64,000 nucleotides of DNA from assembly GCA_029846755.1 (NCBI GenBank), contig JARWBI010000001.1, positions 620,001 to 684,000 on the forward strand, written 5' to 3'. The notes under the pieces were generated by a model that was not told the DNA's origin, did not search any database, and saw only the letters and a list, made by a program, of their open reading frames with translations. The position numbers and the translations under genes are program-made. Each line of letters begins with the position of its first letter. Positions within the stretch are counted from its first letter, which is position 1. This DNA is from Falsirhodobacter flavus (GTDB lineage Bacteria; Pseudomonadota; Alphaproteobacteria; Rhodobacterales; Rhodobacteraceae). Shown piece by piece: positions 28,333 through 37,161 of this stretch.

Positions 28333-28358
28333 AAAAAAAGACCGGGCAAATGCCCGGC
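28333..28358 (-). terminator. Rho-independent terminator of the DUF1127 gene
   Basis: On the minus strand, GCCGGGC-ATTT-GCCCGG is followed by TCTTTTTTT (A-run at 28333-28339 on the plus strand). It closes the single-gene DUF1127 transcript and faces the rpsI terminator. Confidence 0.88.
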
Positions 28359-28385
28359 CAGTGGGGGAGCGTTTCGGCGTCGGCC

Positions 28386-28595
28386 TCAGCCTTGCCAGAA
28401 GGGTTTGTCGATCTCGATCTGCGCGTCATGCGCGCTCAGCCCGATGTCGCGCAGCAGATGCGCGTCCAGATGCTTCAACTTGCGGCGCGTATGCTTGCGG
28501 ATTTCCCAGGCGAGCACGGTCTCGGCCACGACGAATGCCACGCGCGCGAACGGCGGCAGGGGCTGCACGATCTTGGTCTGCGTAAGGGCGGTCAT
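28386..28595 (-). CDS. DUF1127 domain-containing small protein
   Basis: A 69-aa basic protein. The C-terminal half, RRKLKHLDAHLLRDIGLSAHDAQIEIDKPFWQ, is the DUF1127 (YjiS-like) motif, with the conserved L-D-x-x-L-L-R-D-I-G-L core. In alphaproteobacteria such proteins have been tied to RNA turnover and to phosphate or stress responses, but that is family knowledge only. It diverges from a MocR regulator and shares an 86-bp control region with it. Confidence 0.85.
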   Translation of the reverse strand: MTALTQTKIVQPLPPFARVAFVVAETVLAWEIRKHTRRKLKHLDAHLLRDIGLSAHDAQIEIDKPFWQG

Positions 28596-28681
28596 GGTCG
28601 AAACCTTCTGTATTGATACAATTAGTGTTATTTGATAGGATCAATGTAGATTGTTCCCCTCAACCAAGCCAGAGTTTCATT
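28596..28681. promoter_or_regulatory. Divergent control region between DUF1127 and mocR genes
   Basis: An AT-rich 86-bp spacer. TGATACAAT occurs at 28614-28622 and again at 28687-28695, the second copy lying in the first codons of the mocR gene. The inverted repeat TTGAT-AGG-ATCAA is at 28632-28644. Direct repeats of this kind are the usual binding sites of MocR-type regulators, so autoregulation and control of the DUF1127 gene are likely. Confidence 0.55.
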
Positions 28682-30082
28682 GTGACTGATACAATATGGG
28701 CACCTGACCTGTCACAATATCCGGGGCCAAAGTATCAGGCCTTGTCCCGTGCCCTGCGCGATGCGGTAAGAAACGGATTGCTGATGCCCGGCGCTCAGCT
28801 CCCGACCGTGCGGGAACTGGCCTGGAGGCTGCAAGTCACCCCAGGAACGGTTTCCCGCGCCTATCAACTTGCCACGCAAGAAGGGCTTTTGTCCGCGACC
28901 GTCGGAAGGGGCACATTCGTCGCAGCCCGATCGCCACAATTCGGGCCCACCCAGCCATTGTTCGTTGATACGGGCGGCATTGCTGCGAATGTCGTGGACC
29001 TGCGATCTCCTTCGCTGCCTCGGGTGGGGCAAGCCGCGGTTCTGAAGGCGGCGATGCACCGTATGGCCGACGCGGTGGGCGAGGATTACGTCGACTATCC
29101 CAGTCAGCGGGCAGAGGAGCCGCTGCGTGCCGCCATCCTCGGTTGGGTGTCCGATCGCCTCCTTGGGCCTGTCGCCATGGATGACGTGACGCTGACGAAT
29201 GGCGGGCAGGCGGCGATCAACCTGATCCTGTCATGCTGTCTGCGCGGTGACCGCCCCGTGGTTCTGGCCGAAGACCTCGCCTATCCCGGCTTCCGACATG
29301 CCGCACGCCTTGCGCGGGCCGAAGTGGTGGGGATCGAACTGGATCAGCACGGCCTGCGCCCCGACGCGCTGGAGGCTGCCTGCCGCCGCCACGGCCCGCA
29401 GGTGCTGTGCACCACGACCGAGGCGCAGAACCCCACCGCTGCCCGGATGCCCGAGCAGCGCCGATCCGAGATCGCACTGATCGCCCGCGCCTATGACCTT
29501 CAAGTGATCGAAGACGACTGCTATTCCGTGGCCGAAAGCAGCTATGCCGCGATCCGCGCCCACGCGCCGGAGCGGACTTGGTATGTCGGCAGCCTGTCGA
29601 AATCGGTCTCGGCGGCGCTGCGCTTCGGCTATGTGATCTGCCCGCAGGGGATGGGGAACGCGGGGCGACTGACCGCGCAGCATATCAGTTTCGCGCTGTC
29701 GCGGCCGGTGGGCGAACTATGCCTCGACCTGCTGACCTCGGGCGCGGCCGAGGATCTTCGCCGCATGGTGCAGGCCGAATTCGCGGAACGGCTGGGGGTG
29801 ATCGTCGCGGCGCTGGAGGGGCAGGACCTGGTGTGGCAGCCGGGTCTGCCGTTCGTGTGGCTGCGGCTCCCCTCGGGATGGCGGGCGTCCACCTTCACCC
29901 GCATGGCCGAGGCCGAGGGCGTGATGGTGCGTTCAGCGGACGAATATGCGCTGGTCCATGGCCGTTCGCCCAATGCGGTTCGACTGGCCATCGCGGGGGG
30001 GATCCCGCGCGATCATTTCGACGCGGGGCTCGCGCGGCTTCGGCGCCTGCTTCTGTCGCCCCCGGCCGAGATTGCGGTGTAA
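28682..30082 (+). CDS. MocR/GntR-family regulator with aminotransferase domain
   Basis: A 466-aa regulator. A GntR winged helix lies at about residues 10-75 (PKYQALSRALRDAVRNGLLMPGAQLPTVRELAWRLQVTPGTVSRAYQLATQEGLL). A fold-type I aminotransferase domain follows, with TTTEAQNPTAARM and the PLP lysine in VGSLSKSVSAALRFGY (about residue 305). GTG at 28682 is chosen because MTDTIWAPDL matches the usual family N-terminus; an ATG 69 bp upstream is in frame but would cross the control region. It precedes the polyamine transporter genes on the same strand and may control them, the divergent DUF1127 gene, or both. The effector is unknown. Confidence 0.9.
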   Translation: MTDTIWAPDLSQYPGPKYQALSRALRDAVRNGLLMPGAQLPTVRELAWRLQVTPGTVSRAYQLATQEGLLSATVGRGTFVAARSPQFGPTQPLFVDTGGIAANVVDLRSPSLPRVGQAAVLKAAMHRMADAVGEDYVDYPSQRAEEPLRAAILGWVSDRLLGPVAMDDVTLTNGGQAAINLILSCCLRGDRPVVLAEDLAYPGFRHAARLARAEVVGIELDQHGLRPDALEAACRRHGPQVLCTTTEAQNPTAARMPEQRRSEIALIARAYDLQVIEDDCYSVAESSYAAIRAHAPERTWYVGSLSKSVSAALRFGYVICPQGMGNAGRLTAQHISFALSRPVGELCLDLLTSGAAEDLRRMVQAEFAERLGVIVAALEGQDLVWQPGLPFVWLRLPSGWRASTFTRMAEAEGVMVRSADEYALVHGRSPNAVRLAIAGGIPRDHFDAGLARLRRLLLSPPAEIAV

Positions 30083-30169
30083 CAGTCTGGAAAAATCTCG
30101 AAAAAGCTCTTGTCGGAGCCATCGCCGCTATGCAGAATCCCGCCGAAACATCTCGCCGGGGATACCTGT

Positions 30170-31048
30170 ATGAAGCGAAGCGCCCGCGGCGCCGGAACCG
30201 AAGCGTCGAGCGGCCTGCTTCTTGTCAGTCCGCCCGCCATCTATGCGCTGGTGCTGCTGGCGGCACCGCTTGCGACCATCATCCTCTACAGCTTTTTCAC
30301 CGATGGATATCTTGAGGTGATACGCGAGTTCACGTTCGCAAACTATCGCGAAACATGGGTAAATCCGCTTTACCGCACAGTGATGCTGCGCTCGCTTCTG
30401 GTCTCGGTGCTGGTGACCCTGGCAACCGTGCTGCTGGCCTTTCCAGTGGCCTATTTCGTCAGTTTCCACGTCGATCCGTCGCGCAAATCCCTTTGGCTGT
30501 TCCTCATCACGATCCCGTTCTGGACCAGTTATTTGATCCGGGTTTTCCTGTGGAAGGTCATTCTCGGCTATAACGGCGTGGTCAATTCGGGCCTTCTCAG
30601 CCTCGGGATCATCGACGAGCCGTTAACCTTCCTGCTCTACAACACGAACTCGGTCGTCATCACGCTGGCCCATGCCTATGCGCCGTTCGCAATCCTGCCG
30701 ATCTTCGTCGCGCTGGAGAAGATCGACCGTTCCTTGCTGGAGGCGGGGCAGGATCTGGGCGAGACGCGCTTTGCCACCTTCTGCCGCGTGACGCTGCCGC
30801 TGGCGATGCCGGGCGTGGTGGCTTCGGTGCTGATTGTCTTCATCCCGACCATCGGCGATTACGTCACGCCCCAGCTTGTCGGCGGGCCGGAGGGGCGGAT
30901 GGTCGCCAACCTGATCCAGTTGCAATACCTGCGGCTGGACAATTATCCGCTGGGATCGGCCATCGCGGTCTCGGCCATGGGGATCGTGGCGGTCATCAGC
31001 CTGATCTTCCTGTTCCTGACGCGGCGCTATCTGAAAGGTCCGAAATGA
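30170..31048 (+). CDS. Polyamine-type ABC transporter permease (PotB-like)
   Basis: A 292-aa permease with about six spans. LLLVSPPAIYALVLLAAPLATIILYSF, FPVAYFVSFHV, IPFWTSYLIRVFLWKVILG and the EAA loop LLEAGQDLGETRFATFCRVTLPLAMPG are typical of the spermidine/putrescine PotB branch. It starts 87 bp after mocR and overlaps the next permease gene by ATGA. Confidence 0.9.
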   Translation: MKRSARGAGTEASSGLLLVSPPAIYALVLLAAPLATIILYSFFTDGYLEVIREFTFANYRETWVNPLYRTVMLRSLLVSVLVTLATVLLAFPVAYFVSFHVDPSRKSLWLFLITIPFWTSYLIRVFLWKVILGYNGVVNSGLLSLGIIDEPLTFLLYNTNSVVITLAHAYAPFAILPIFVALEKIDRSLLEAGQDLGETRFATFCRVTLPLAMPGVVASVLIVFIPTIGDYVTPQLVGGPEGRMVANLIQLQYLRLDNYPLGSAIAVSAMGIVAVISLIFLFLTRRYLKGPK

Positions 31049-31851
31049 GGGGCGGCTGGTTCAAGGTCTATGCGCTGGCCTATCTGGTCTTTCTGTATGC
31101 GCCCATCGTTCTTCTGCCGATGTTCGCATTCAACGACGCGACGGTCATCGCCTTTCCGCTGAACGGGTTCACGACCAAGTGGTTCTCGGAGATGTGGGTC
31201 GCGCCGGGCCTTTGGCCGGCATTGAAGAATTCGCTCATCATCGCGGTGTCCAGTGCCGTGATCGCGACCGCGCTCGGGATATTCGCTGCGCGGGCATCGA
31301 CCCGCTACAAGTTCCCGGGCAAGGCGGGGATCATGGGCCTCATCATGCTGCCGCTGGTCCTGCCCGAGATCATCGTGGCGGTGTCGCTGCTGGTTGTTCT
31401 TCTGGGGATCGGGATGCCGCTGTCGATCTTCACGGTGATCCTCGGCCATGTGCTGATGACGACACCCTTCACCATCGCGATCCTCACCTCGGCGTTCCAG
31501 AGCCTCGACCGTTCGCTGGAGGAAGCCGCCTACGACCTGGGCGAGACGCCAATCTCGGCCTTTCGGCTGGTGATCCTGCCTCTGGTGATGCCGGGGATCA
31601 TCTCGTCGCTGCTGATCTCGTTCACAATCTCGCTGGACGAATTCATCATCGCCTTCTTCCTGGGCGGCACGCAGGTCACGCTGCCGGTCTATATCTTCTC
31701 GCAGTTCCGCTTTCCGCAATCGGTCCCGGTCATCATGGCGCTGGGCACGATCCTCGTGGCGCTGTCGATCCTGCTTCTGTCCATCGCTGAATACTTCCGC
31801 CGTCGCGGCATCGCGAAATCCGGCGGCAAGGATACCGGAGGTTTCCTGTGA
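31045..31851 (+). CDS. Polyamine-type ABC transporter permease (PotC-like)
   Basis: A 268-aa permease. LFLYAPIVLLPMFAFNDATVIAFPLNGFTTKWF at the N-terminus, LPEIIVAVSLLVV and the EAA loop SLEEAAYDLGETPISAFRLVILPLVMPG match PotC. It overlaps its neighbours on both sides (ATGA with PotB, GTGA with PotA), so the three subunits are translationally coupled. Confidence 0.9.
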   Translation: MRGGWFKVYALAYLVFLYAPIVLLPMFAFNDATVIAFPLNGFTTKWFSEMWVAPGLWPALKNSLIIAVSSAVIATALGIFAARASTRYKFPGKAGIMGLIMLPLVLPEIIVAVSLLVVLLGIGMPLSIFTVILGHVLMTTPFTIAILTSAFQSLDRSLEEAAYDLGETPISAFRLVILPLVMPGIISSLLISFTISLDEFIIAFFLGGTQVTLPVYIFSQFRFPQSVPVIMALGTILVALSILLLSIAEYFRRRGIAKSGGKDTGGFL

Positions 31852-32957
31852 TCCCCAAACCCGCCGTTTCCGATCAGACGATGATCGAGTTCAAGGATGT
31901 CCACAAATGGTATGGCGATTATCACGCGCTGCGTGGGATCACCGCCACCATCCGCGCGGGGGAGTTCTTTTCGTTGCTCGGGCCTTCGGGCTGCGGTAAG
32001 ACCACGCTTTTGCGCACCATCGCGGGGTTCGAGGGGATTTCGGAAGGTGTCGTGCTGATCGACGGCAAGGATGTGGCCGATGTTCCGGCGAATAAGCGTC
32101 CGACCAACATGGTCTTCCAAAGCTATGCGATCTTTCCGCACCTGACCGTGGCGCAGAACGTGGGCTTTGGGCTTCGCAAGCAGCGGCTGGCGAAGGCCGA
32201 CCTCGACGCCCGCGTGGCCGAGGCGCTGGAGATGGTGGGGCTGAAGGGCTACGGCGCGCGCGCGGCCCATGCGCTTTCGGGCGGGCAGCGGCAGCGGGTC
32301 GCACTGGCCCGCGCGCTGATCCTGAAGCCGAAGGTGCTGCTCTTGGACGAGCCGCTGTCGGCGCTGGACAAGAAGATGCGCGAGCAGATGCAGGTGGAGC
32401 TTATCAAGCTGCAACGGCAGGTCGGCATCACCTTCATCCTCGTCACCCACGATCAGGAGGAGGCGCTGGTCATGTCCGACCGCATCGCCGTCATGTTCGA
32501 GGGCGAGATCGCGCAGCTTTCCGATGCCGAGACGCTTTATCGCCGCCCGAACAGCCGCCGCGTTGCCGATTTCATCGGCACGATGAACTTCCTGCCCGCC
32601 GAGGTGATCTCGGAAACAGCCGGCTCGATCGAGGTGGAGGCGCAGGGCTTTGGGCGCATCCATGTCGATCCGAAACAGGCGGCAAGCGAAGCGCCGGGGA
32701 AATCGGCCAGCATCGGTTTCCGTCCCGAGACGCTGACCATCCTGCACGAAGGCCAGCAGGCGACGGATCGCGAAGTCGGCGCCACCATCGAGGAGGTCGT
32801 CTATTATGGCGACATGACCTATTACGACGTGAAGATCGACGGGACTGAAAAGCCGGTGCGCCTGTCGATGCGCAACGTCTTCGGTCGCCCCGTGCTGGAT
32901 ATCGGCATGCGCACCCGTATCGCGTGGAGCCCCGGCGCGCTGGTCCTGTTCCGCTAG
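31848..32957 (+). CDS. Polyamine-type ABC transporter ATP-binding protein (PotA-like)
   Basis: A 369-aa ATPase with Walker A GPSGCGKTT, Q-loop FQSYAIFPHLTV, signature LSGGQRQR, Walker B LLLDEPLSALD and a C-terminal TOBE domain (IGFRPETL near residue 285). The start is GTG at 31848 overlapping the PotC stop; an internal ATG 12 codons in (MIEFKDV) also fits the family. No periplasmic PotD-like binding protein is encoded nearby. The stop overlaps that of the convergent tetR gene. Confidence 0.9.
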   Translation: MIPKPAVSDQTMIEFKDVHKWYGDYHALRGITATIRAGEFFSLLGPSGCGKTTLLRTIAGFEGISEGVVLIDGKDVADVPANKRPTNMVFQSYAIFPHLTVAQNVGFGLRKQRLAKADLDARVAEALEMVGLKGYGARAAHALSGGQRQRVALARALILKPKVLLLDEPLSALDKKMREQMQVELIKLQRQVGITFILVTHDQEEALVMSDRIAVMFEGEIAQLSDAETLYRRPNSRRVADFIGTMNFLPAEVISETAGSIEVEAQGFGRIHVDPKQAASEAPGKSASIGFRPETLTILHEGQQATDREVGATIEEVVYYGDMTYYDVKIDGTEKPVRLSMRNVFGRPVLDIGMRTRIAWSPGALVLFR

Positions 32958-33556
32958 ACGTCGGGCGGCAGGAGGCCCAGACCGCGTAGATAGATCCCGA
33001 TCCCGGCCTCCAGAAGATCCTCGGCCGGGAAGGGGGACCGTGCGCCGCCACGGGTAAACAGTTCCACGACGCCATGGCTCATCGCCCAGATATGGGCTGA
33101 GAACATCGCGGCGGGCGGGCGTTTTTCCGGCGGGATATGTTCCGACAGGCGGGCGGCGGCGCGTTCCAGCACCTCGTTCGCCTTTTGCGCCGCCATTGCC
33201 ACGTCGGCATGGGGCAGCCCACTCTCGAACATCGCTTTGTAATGGCCGGGATATTTGCGGGCAAAAGCGAGATAGGCGCGGCCGACGGATTCGAAGGCCG
33301 CCAGCGCTGAAGGCTTGCCGTCGTCGAACGCATATTCCATCAGTGCGCCGAAAATGTCGTAGCCCTGCCGCGCCACCTCGACCAGCAACTCGTCGCGGCC
33401 CGCGAAATGACGATAGACGGCAGCGGGCGTGACTTCGGCGGCCTTGGCGGCTTCGGACAGGGTGAATCCCTGCGGTCCCTTCTCGGCGATCAGGCCGAGG
33501 GCTGCATCGACAAGCGCCTGCCGCAGATTGCCGTGGTGGTACCCTTGTCTAGGCAC
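32954..33556 (-). CDS. TetR/AcrR-family regulator (WHG C-terminal domain type)
   Basis: A 200-aa regulator. [55 protein letters not shown] (residues 3-55) is the TetR DNA-binding domain with the YHHGNLR opening. The C-terminal part fits the WHG domain class. The start is GTG at 33556, eight bases inside the end of ppk2, so it is coupled to that gene. It is the last gene of a long minus-strand run. Target unknown. Confidence 0.88.
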   Translation of the reverse strand: MPRQGYHHGNLRQALVDAALGLIAEKGPQGFTLSEAAKAAEVTPAAVYRHFAGRDELLVEVARQGYDIFGALMEYAFDDGKPSALAAFESVGRAYLAFARKYPGHYKAMFESGLPHADVAMAAQKANEVLERAAARLSEHIPPEKRPPAAMFSAHIWAMSHGVVELFTRGGARSPFPAEDLLEAGIGIYLRGLGLLPPDV

Positions 33557-34412
33557 GGATTTCGGGGCCGCCGCAGATCAGGGGATCGGGCGTGCCGATG
33601 GCATCTTCGTCCTTGTCGAAATCGACGGCGCGCAGCACCGTCTGGATCGCCGCCAGCCGCGCACGCTTCTTGTCGTCCGAGCGGATCACGGTCCAAGGCG
33701 CGAAATCGGTGTGGCTGCGGGCCAGCGTTTCGTCGATGGCGGCGGTGTATTCGTCCCATTTCTTCAGGCCTTCGATATCGACCTGGCTCAGCTTCCATTG
33801 TTTGAGCGGGTCGTTCTCGCGCGCGACGAAGCGGCGAAGCTGTTCGGCCCGCCCGACGTTCAGCCACAGCTTGACCAGCGTGATGCCTTCGTCCACCAGC
33901 AGATGTTCGAATTCCGGAAGCTGGCGGAAAAAGCGTTCGCGCTGTTTGTCGGTGCAGAAACCGAAGACCTTTTCGACCACGCCGCGGTTGTACCAGCTGC
34001 GGTCGAACATCACCATCTCGCCGCCCGCAGGAAGCCAGTCGACATAGCGCTGGAAATACCACTGTGTCGCCTCGCGGTCCGACGGGGCGGAAAGGGCGAC
34101 GACGCTGGCGGCGCGGGGGTTCAGGTTCTCGCGCATGGCGGCGATGGTGCCGCCCTTGCCGGCGGCATCGCGACCTTCGAACACCACGACCAGCCGCTGT
34201 TTCGTTGCGCGAAGCTGGGCGATCATGCGGACAAGCTGGCGTTGCAGCAGGTCCATCCGCGCCTCGTAATCCTTGCGCTTCATCTCTTCGTCGTAAGGAT
34301 AGCTGGGATCCAGGATGTCGTCCTTCCCCGCCTTTTCGATGGCGCGGCGGATATCTTTCGGGGCATCGGATTCAAGGTATTTCGTGATCGCGCCGCTGAA
34401 GGGAAGGTCCAT
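33549..34412 (-). CDS. ppk2: Polyphosphate kinase 2
   Basis: A 287-aa PPK2 that transfers phosphate between polyphosphate and nucleotides. Walker [14 protein letters not shown] (around residue 62), the R-rich [27 protein letters not shown] and the lid motif [13 protein letters not shown] are diagnostic. The C-terminal SDDKKRARL is also typical of the one-domain class. AGGAG lies seven bases before the ATG. It follows the hydrolase by 19 bp and overlaps the tetR start. Confidence 0.95.
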   Translation of the reverse strand: MDLPFSGAITKYLESDAPKDIRRAIEKAGKDDILDPSYPYDEEMKRKDYEARMDLLQRQLVRMIAQLRATKQRLVVVFEGRDAAGKGGTIAAMRENLNPRAASVVALSAPSDREATQWYFQRYVDWLPAGGEMVMFDRSWYNRGVVEKVFGFCTDKQRERFFRQLPEFEHLLVDEGITLVKLWLNVGRAEQLRRFVARENDPLKQWKLSQVDIEGLKKWDEYTAAIDETLARSHTDFAPWTVIRSDDKKRARLAAIQTVLRAVDFDKDEDAIGTPDPLICGGPEIRA

Positions 34413-34431
34413 GATCGTCTCCTTTCGCCCT

Positions 34432-35358
34432 TTATCGCCCTCGGGTGAAGGCGCGGTCAATGGCGGCCACGACTTCGGGCGTGGCAACATGGTGGGCCAT
34501 ATGGCCGATCCCCGGCAACTGCGTCAGGTGCACATTCGGAAGCTGAGTCATCGGCAGCGACTGGATGCGCAGCGCAACGGTCTGATCGGCGGTGCCATGC
34601 ACGATCTCGATCGGCAGGGTCAGCGCGCGGTAGTGGCGGGCCATCAGCGCCAGATGCGGCTTCAGCCGGGTCAGCTGCCGCAGGTTGGTGCGCAGGGGCA
34701 GGGGCCGTAGCGCCAGATCGGCCGCGATGGCCCCGGCATAGCCTGCCGGCGGGTCCTGCGGCGCGAACAGCGTCGTCACGATCCGGTCCAGAGCCCAATC
34801 CGGCAGGAAGGCCGAAGCCAGCGGCTCCAGCGTCGCTTCGCCCACCGGGGTCGCTGCAAGGCCGTAAAGCCCGTCGAGGCCCCCCTCCCACGGCAGCACG
34901 GCGCCCGAGACAAGCACGACGCCATGCGTGTCCGGTTCGATCAGCGCCCAGGCCATCGCGACCGCACCGCCATAGGAATGGCCCAGGACCACCGGATCGC
35001 GCAAGCCAAGCTGCCGCGCCGCCGCCCGCAGGTGATCGGCCTGCACCAGCGGGCTGTTGCCCTCGGCCCCCAGATCGCTGGAATATCCCTGTCCGGGGCG
35101 GTCGAAGCGGATGACGCGATAGCGGTCCTGAAGCGCTTCGGCCAAGGCAGCCATGTCGCGCGTGTTGCCGCTGGCGCCGTGGATAAGCACCACGTCCGGA
35201 CCGCTGCCCTGCACCTCGGCATGGATGACGGCATCCGCGACACGGATCATCCGGCCCTCGGGCGGGTTTCGCGCCTCGATCCGCGCGGCGCGGCTGTCGG
35301 CCAGCGGGCCGCAGGCGGCCAGCAGCAGCAGGCTAGCTGCCAATCTTCTCCATGTCAT
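34432..35358 (-). CDS. Alpha/beta-hydrolase lipoprotein
   Basis: A 308-aa alpha/beta-hydrolase. The N-terminus has a lipoprotein signal with the lipobox LAAC (Cys16), so it is probably anchored in a membrane and faces the periplasm. [14 protein letters not shown] is the oxyanion region, the nucleophile elbow is GHSYGG (Ser143), and the acid/His region near the C-terminus includes GTADQ and PGIGHMAHH. The substrate is unknown. The start at 35358 lies 26 bp inside the end of metA; no clear ribosome-binding site is seen there, which suggests coupling to metA translation. Confidence 0.85.
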   Translation of the reverse strand: MTWRRLAASLLLLAACGPLADSRAARIEARNPPEGRMIRVADAVIHAEVQGSGPDVVLIHGASGNTRDMAALAEALQDRYRVIRFDRPGQGYSSDLGAEGNSPLVQADHLRAAARQLGLRDPVVLGHSYGGAVAMAWALIEPDTHGVVLVSGAVLPWEGGLDGLYGLAATPVGEATLEPLASAFLPDWALDRIVTTLFAPQDPPAGYAGAIAADLALRPLPLRTNLRQLTRLKPHLALMARHYRALTLPIEIVHGTADQTVALRIQSLPMTQLPNVHLTQLPGIGHMAHHVATPEVVAAIDRAFTRGR

Positions 35359-36250
35359 AATAGGTCGTCTGGTAAATCTCGTTAATCCAGTTGCCATAAA
35401 GAAGGTGCGCGTGGCTGCGCCAGCGATTGAGCGGCTGCTTTGAAGGATCGTCGCCGGGATAGTAGTTGCAGGGCACGTTGATGGGTGTGCCCGCTGCGAC
35501 GTCGCGGTCGTATTCCTGTTTTAGCGTGTCGTTGTCATATTCGAAATGGTTGAAGATGTAGAGCGCGCGGTGGGGCGCATCCTCCACCAGACACGGGCCC
35601 ACCTCGTCCGAGCCGAGCAGCGTCTTCAGGCCGGGTTTGGCGCAGATCTCGCCCTCGTTCATCTCGGTCCAGCGGCTGACGGGGATCACGAAATCGTCCG
35701 AAAACCCACGCAGGTAAGGCGAGGTCGGGTTCAGGTTCCGGTGGCGGAAACAGCCGAAGGCTTTGGCATCCAGCGCGTGTTTCGCAACGCCGTGGAAATG
35801 GTGGATCATTGCCATTCCGCCCCAGCAGACGCCGAAGGTGGAATGCACGTTGGTCTGCGTCCAGTCGAACACTTCGCGCAGCTCGTCCCAATAGGTGACC
35901 TGCTCGAAGGGCAGATGCTCGATCGGGGCGCCGGTGATGATGAGGCCGTCGAACTTCTCGTGCTTCACTTCCTGAAACGGGCGATAGAATTCCGCCATAT
36001 GTTCGGCGGCCGTATTCCGCGTCTGATGCTCGGTCATCCGGATCAGCTGGAAGTCGATCTGCAGCGGGGTCGCTCCGATCAGGCGGGCGAACTGGTTCTC
36101 CGTCTGGATCTTCTTGGGCATCAGATTGAGCAACCCGATCCGCAAGGGGCGAATGTCCTGCATCGCCGCCCGGCCCGGCGACATGACCATCACACCCTCG
36201 GACGAGAGGATGTCATAGGCAGGCAGGGATTCGGGCAGGGTGATGGGCAT
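35333..36250 (-). CDS. metAA: Homoserine O-acetyltransferase (MetA family)
   Basis: A 305-aa acyltransferase for the first committed step of methionine synthesis. The catalytic Cys142 (GVCWGG), His235 and Glu237 (FNHFEYD) are present. Residue 111 is Glu ([10 protein letters not shown]). In the MetA family, Glu at this position goes with acetyl-CoA use and Gly with succinyl-CoA, so O-acetylhomoserine is the expected product. It sits between a P-loop ATPase gene (22 bp upstream) and the hydrolase. I saw no SAM riboswitch ahead of it, as expected for an internal operon gene. Confidence 0.93.
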   Translation of the reverse strand: MPITLPESLPAYDILSSEGVMVMSPGRAAMQDIRPLRIGLLNLMPKKIQTENQFARLIGATPLQIDFQLIRMTEHQTRNTAAEHMAEFYRPFQEVKHEKFDGLIITGAPIEHLPFEQVTYWDELREVFDWTQTNVHSTFGVCWGGMAMIHHFHGVAKHALDAKAFGCFRHRNLNPTSPYLRGFSDDFVIPVSRWTEMNEGEICAKPGLKTLLGSDEVGPCLVEDAPHRALYIFNHFEYDNDTLKQEYDRDVAAGTPINVPCNYYPGDDPSKQPLNRWRSHAHLLYGNWINEIYQTTYYDMEKIGS

Positions 36251-36272
36251 GATGTTACCTTTTTTCGCCTAG

Positions 36273-37133
36273 TTATGCGTCCGCGCCACGGTTTTCCAGT
36301 GCGCGGGCGATCAGGTCGGTAAACCCCTGCGTGTCGCGCAAGGCTCCGACCTCTTCGGCCATGACGGTGACCCCCCAGCGGGCCATCGCGGCATAGCGGG
36401 GCTGGCGGTGGGCCAGCGCGCGGGCATAGGTCCAGCGGATGAAATCGTCTGGGTCCACATCCGCGCCTTTTTCGGCGCGATAGGCGTCCCACGCATCAAG
36501 CAGGAACTGCGGCTGGTAATACATTGGCTTCGGCGCACGGTCGAAGCGGCGCACCAGTTCGGCCGTATGCGCCTCGGACCCCTTGATCCAGACCATCAGC
36601 AGATTCTGCGACAGCTCCGCCATCACCGGATCGGCGGGATCGTCGGGGTCCACCACCTCGCAGATCGAGCCGCCCGAATCGCAGACGAAGTTTGGATAGC
36701 CGTAAAGCTCGTCCGCGCGGGTGATGAAGCGGGTCGTGTCCAGAAGCGAGGCGATCTCCGCCTCGCGGTGCTGGTCCTGACGTTTGCGGTATTCGTCGAA
36801 GGCGAGCCCGCCCCGCGCCGGATCGCCCGGCTTACCCAGATATGTCGAAAGCGGCGCAAGATTGTCGAAGGTGATGTTGGACGCGATATAGACCGAATCC
36901 GTCATCAGCAATTCGCGCAGGAACGGCACCTTCATCGCTTCGCGCTTGAAGTTGTCGGCGATATGCTCGCCCATATACCGCGTGCCGATGCGATAATCGA
37001 CCGAGTAGTGGAACCATTGCCCGCTGTCGCGCAGCAGGTTCGACACATGGGTCTTGCCCAGACCCGACATGCCGAACAGCAGCACGCGCTTGCGTTCCGC
37101 CCCAATCCAATCCTTCGCCGAGCCGTAGATCAT
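36273..37133 (-). CDS. P-loop ATPase of unknown function
   Basis: A 286-aa soluble protein. The P-loop is RVLLFGMSGLGKTHVSNLLR (residues 16-35), followed by HYSVDYRIGTRYMGEH. Later NFVCDSGGSICEVVDPDDP could be the acidic region. It resembles nucleoside- or adenylate-kinase-like ATPases seen next to metA in Rhodobacterales, but no reaction can be named. GGGGG precedes the ATG at 37133. It lies 28 bp after the EamA transporter gene and 22 bp before metA. Confidence 0.75.
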   Translation of the reverse strand: MIYGSAKDWIGAERKRVLLFGMSGLGKTHVSNLLRDSGQWFHYSVDYRIGTRYMGEHIADNFKREAMKVPFLRELLMTDSVYIASNITFDNLAPLSTYLGKPGDPARGGLAFDEYRKRQDQHREAEIASLLDTTRFITRADELYGYPNFVCDSGGSICEVVDPDDPADPVMAELSQNLLMVWIKGSEAHTAELVRRFDRAPKPMYYQPQFLLDAWDAYRAEKGADVDPDDFIRWTYARALAHRQPRYAAMARWGVTVMAEEVGALRDTQGFTDLIARALENRGADA

Positions 37134-37161
37134 CGCGCCCCCTTGGGTTTTCCCCGCTTGC

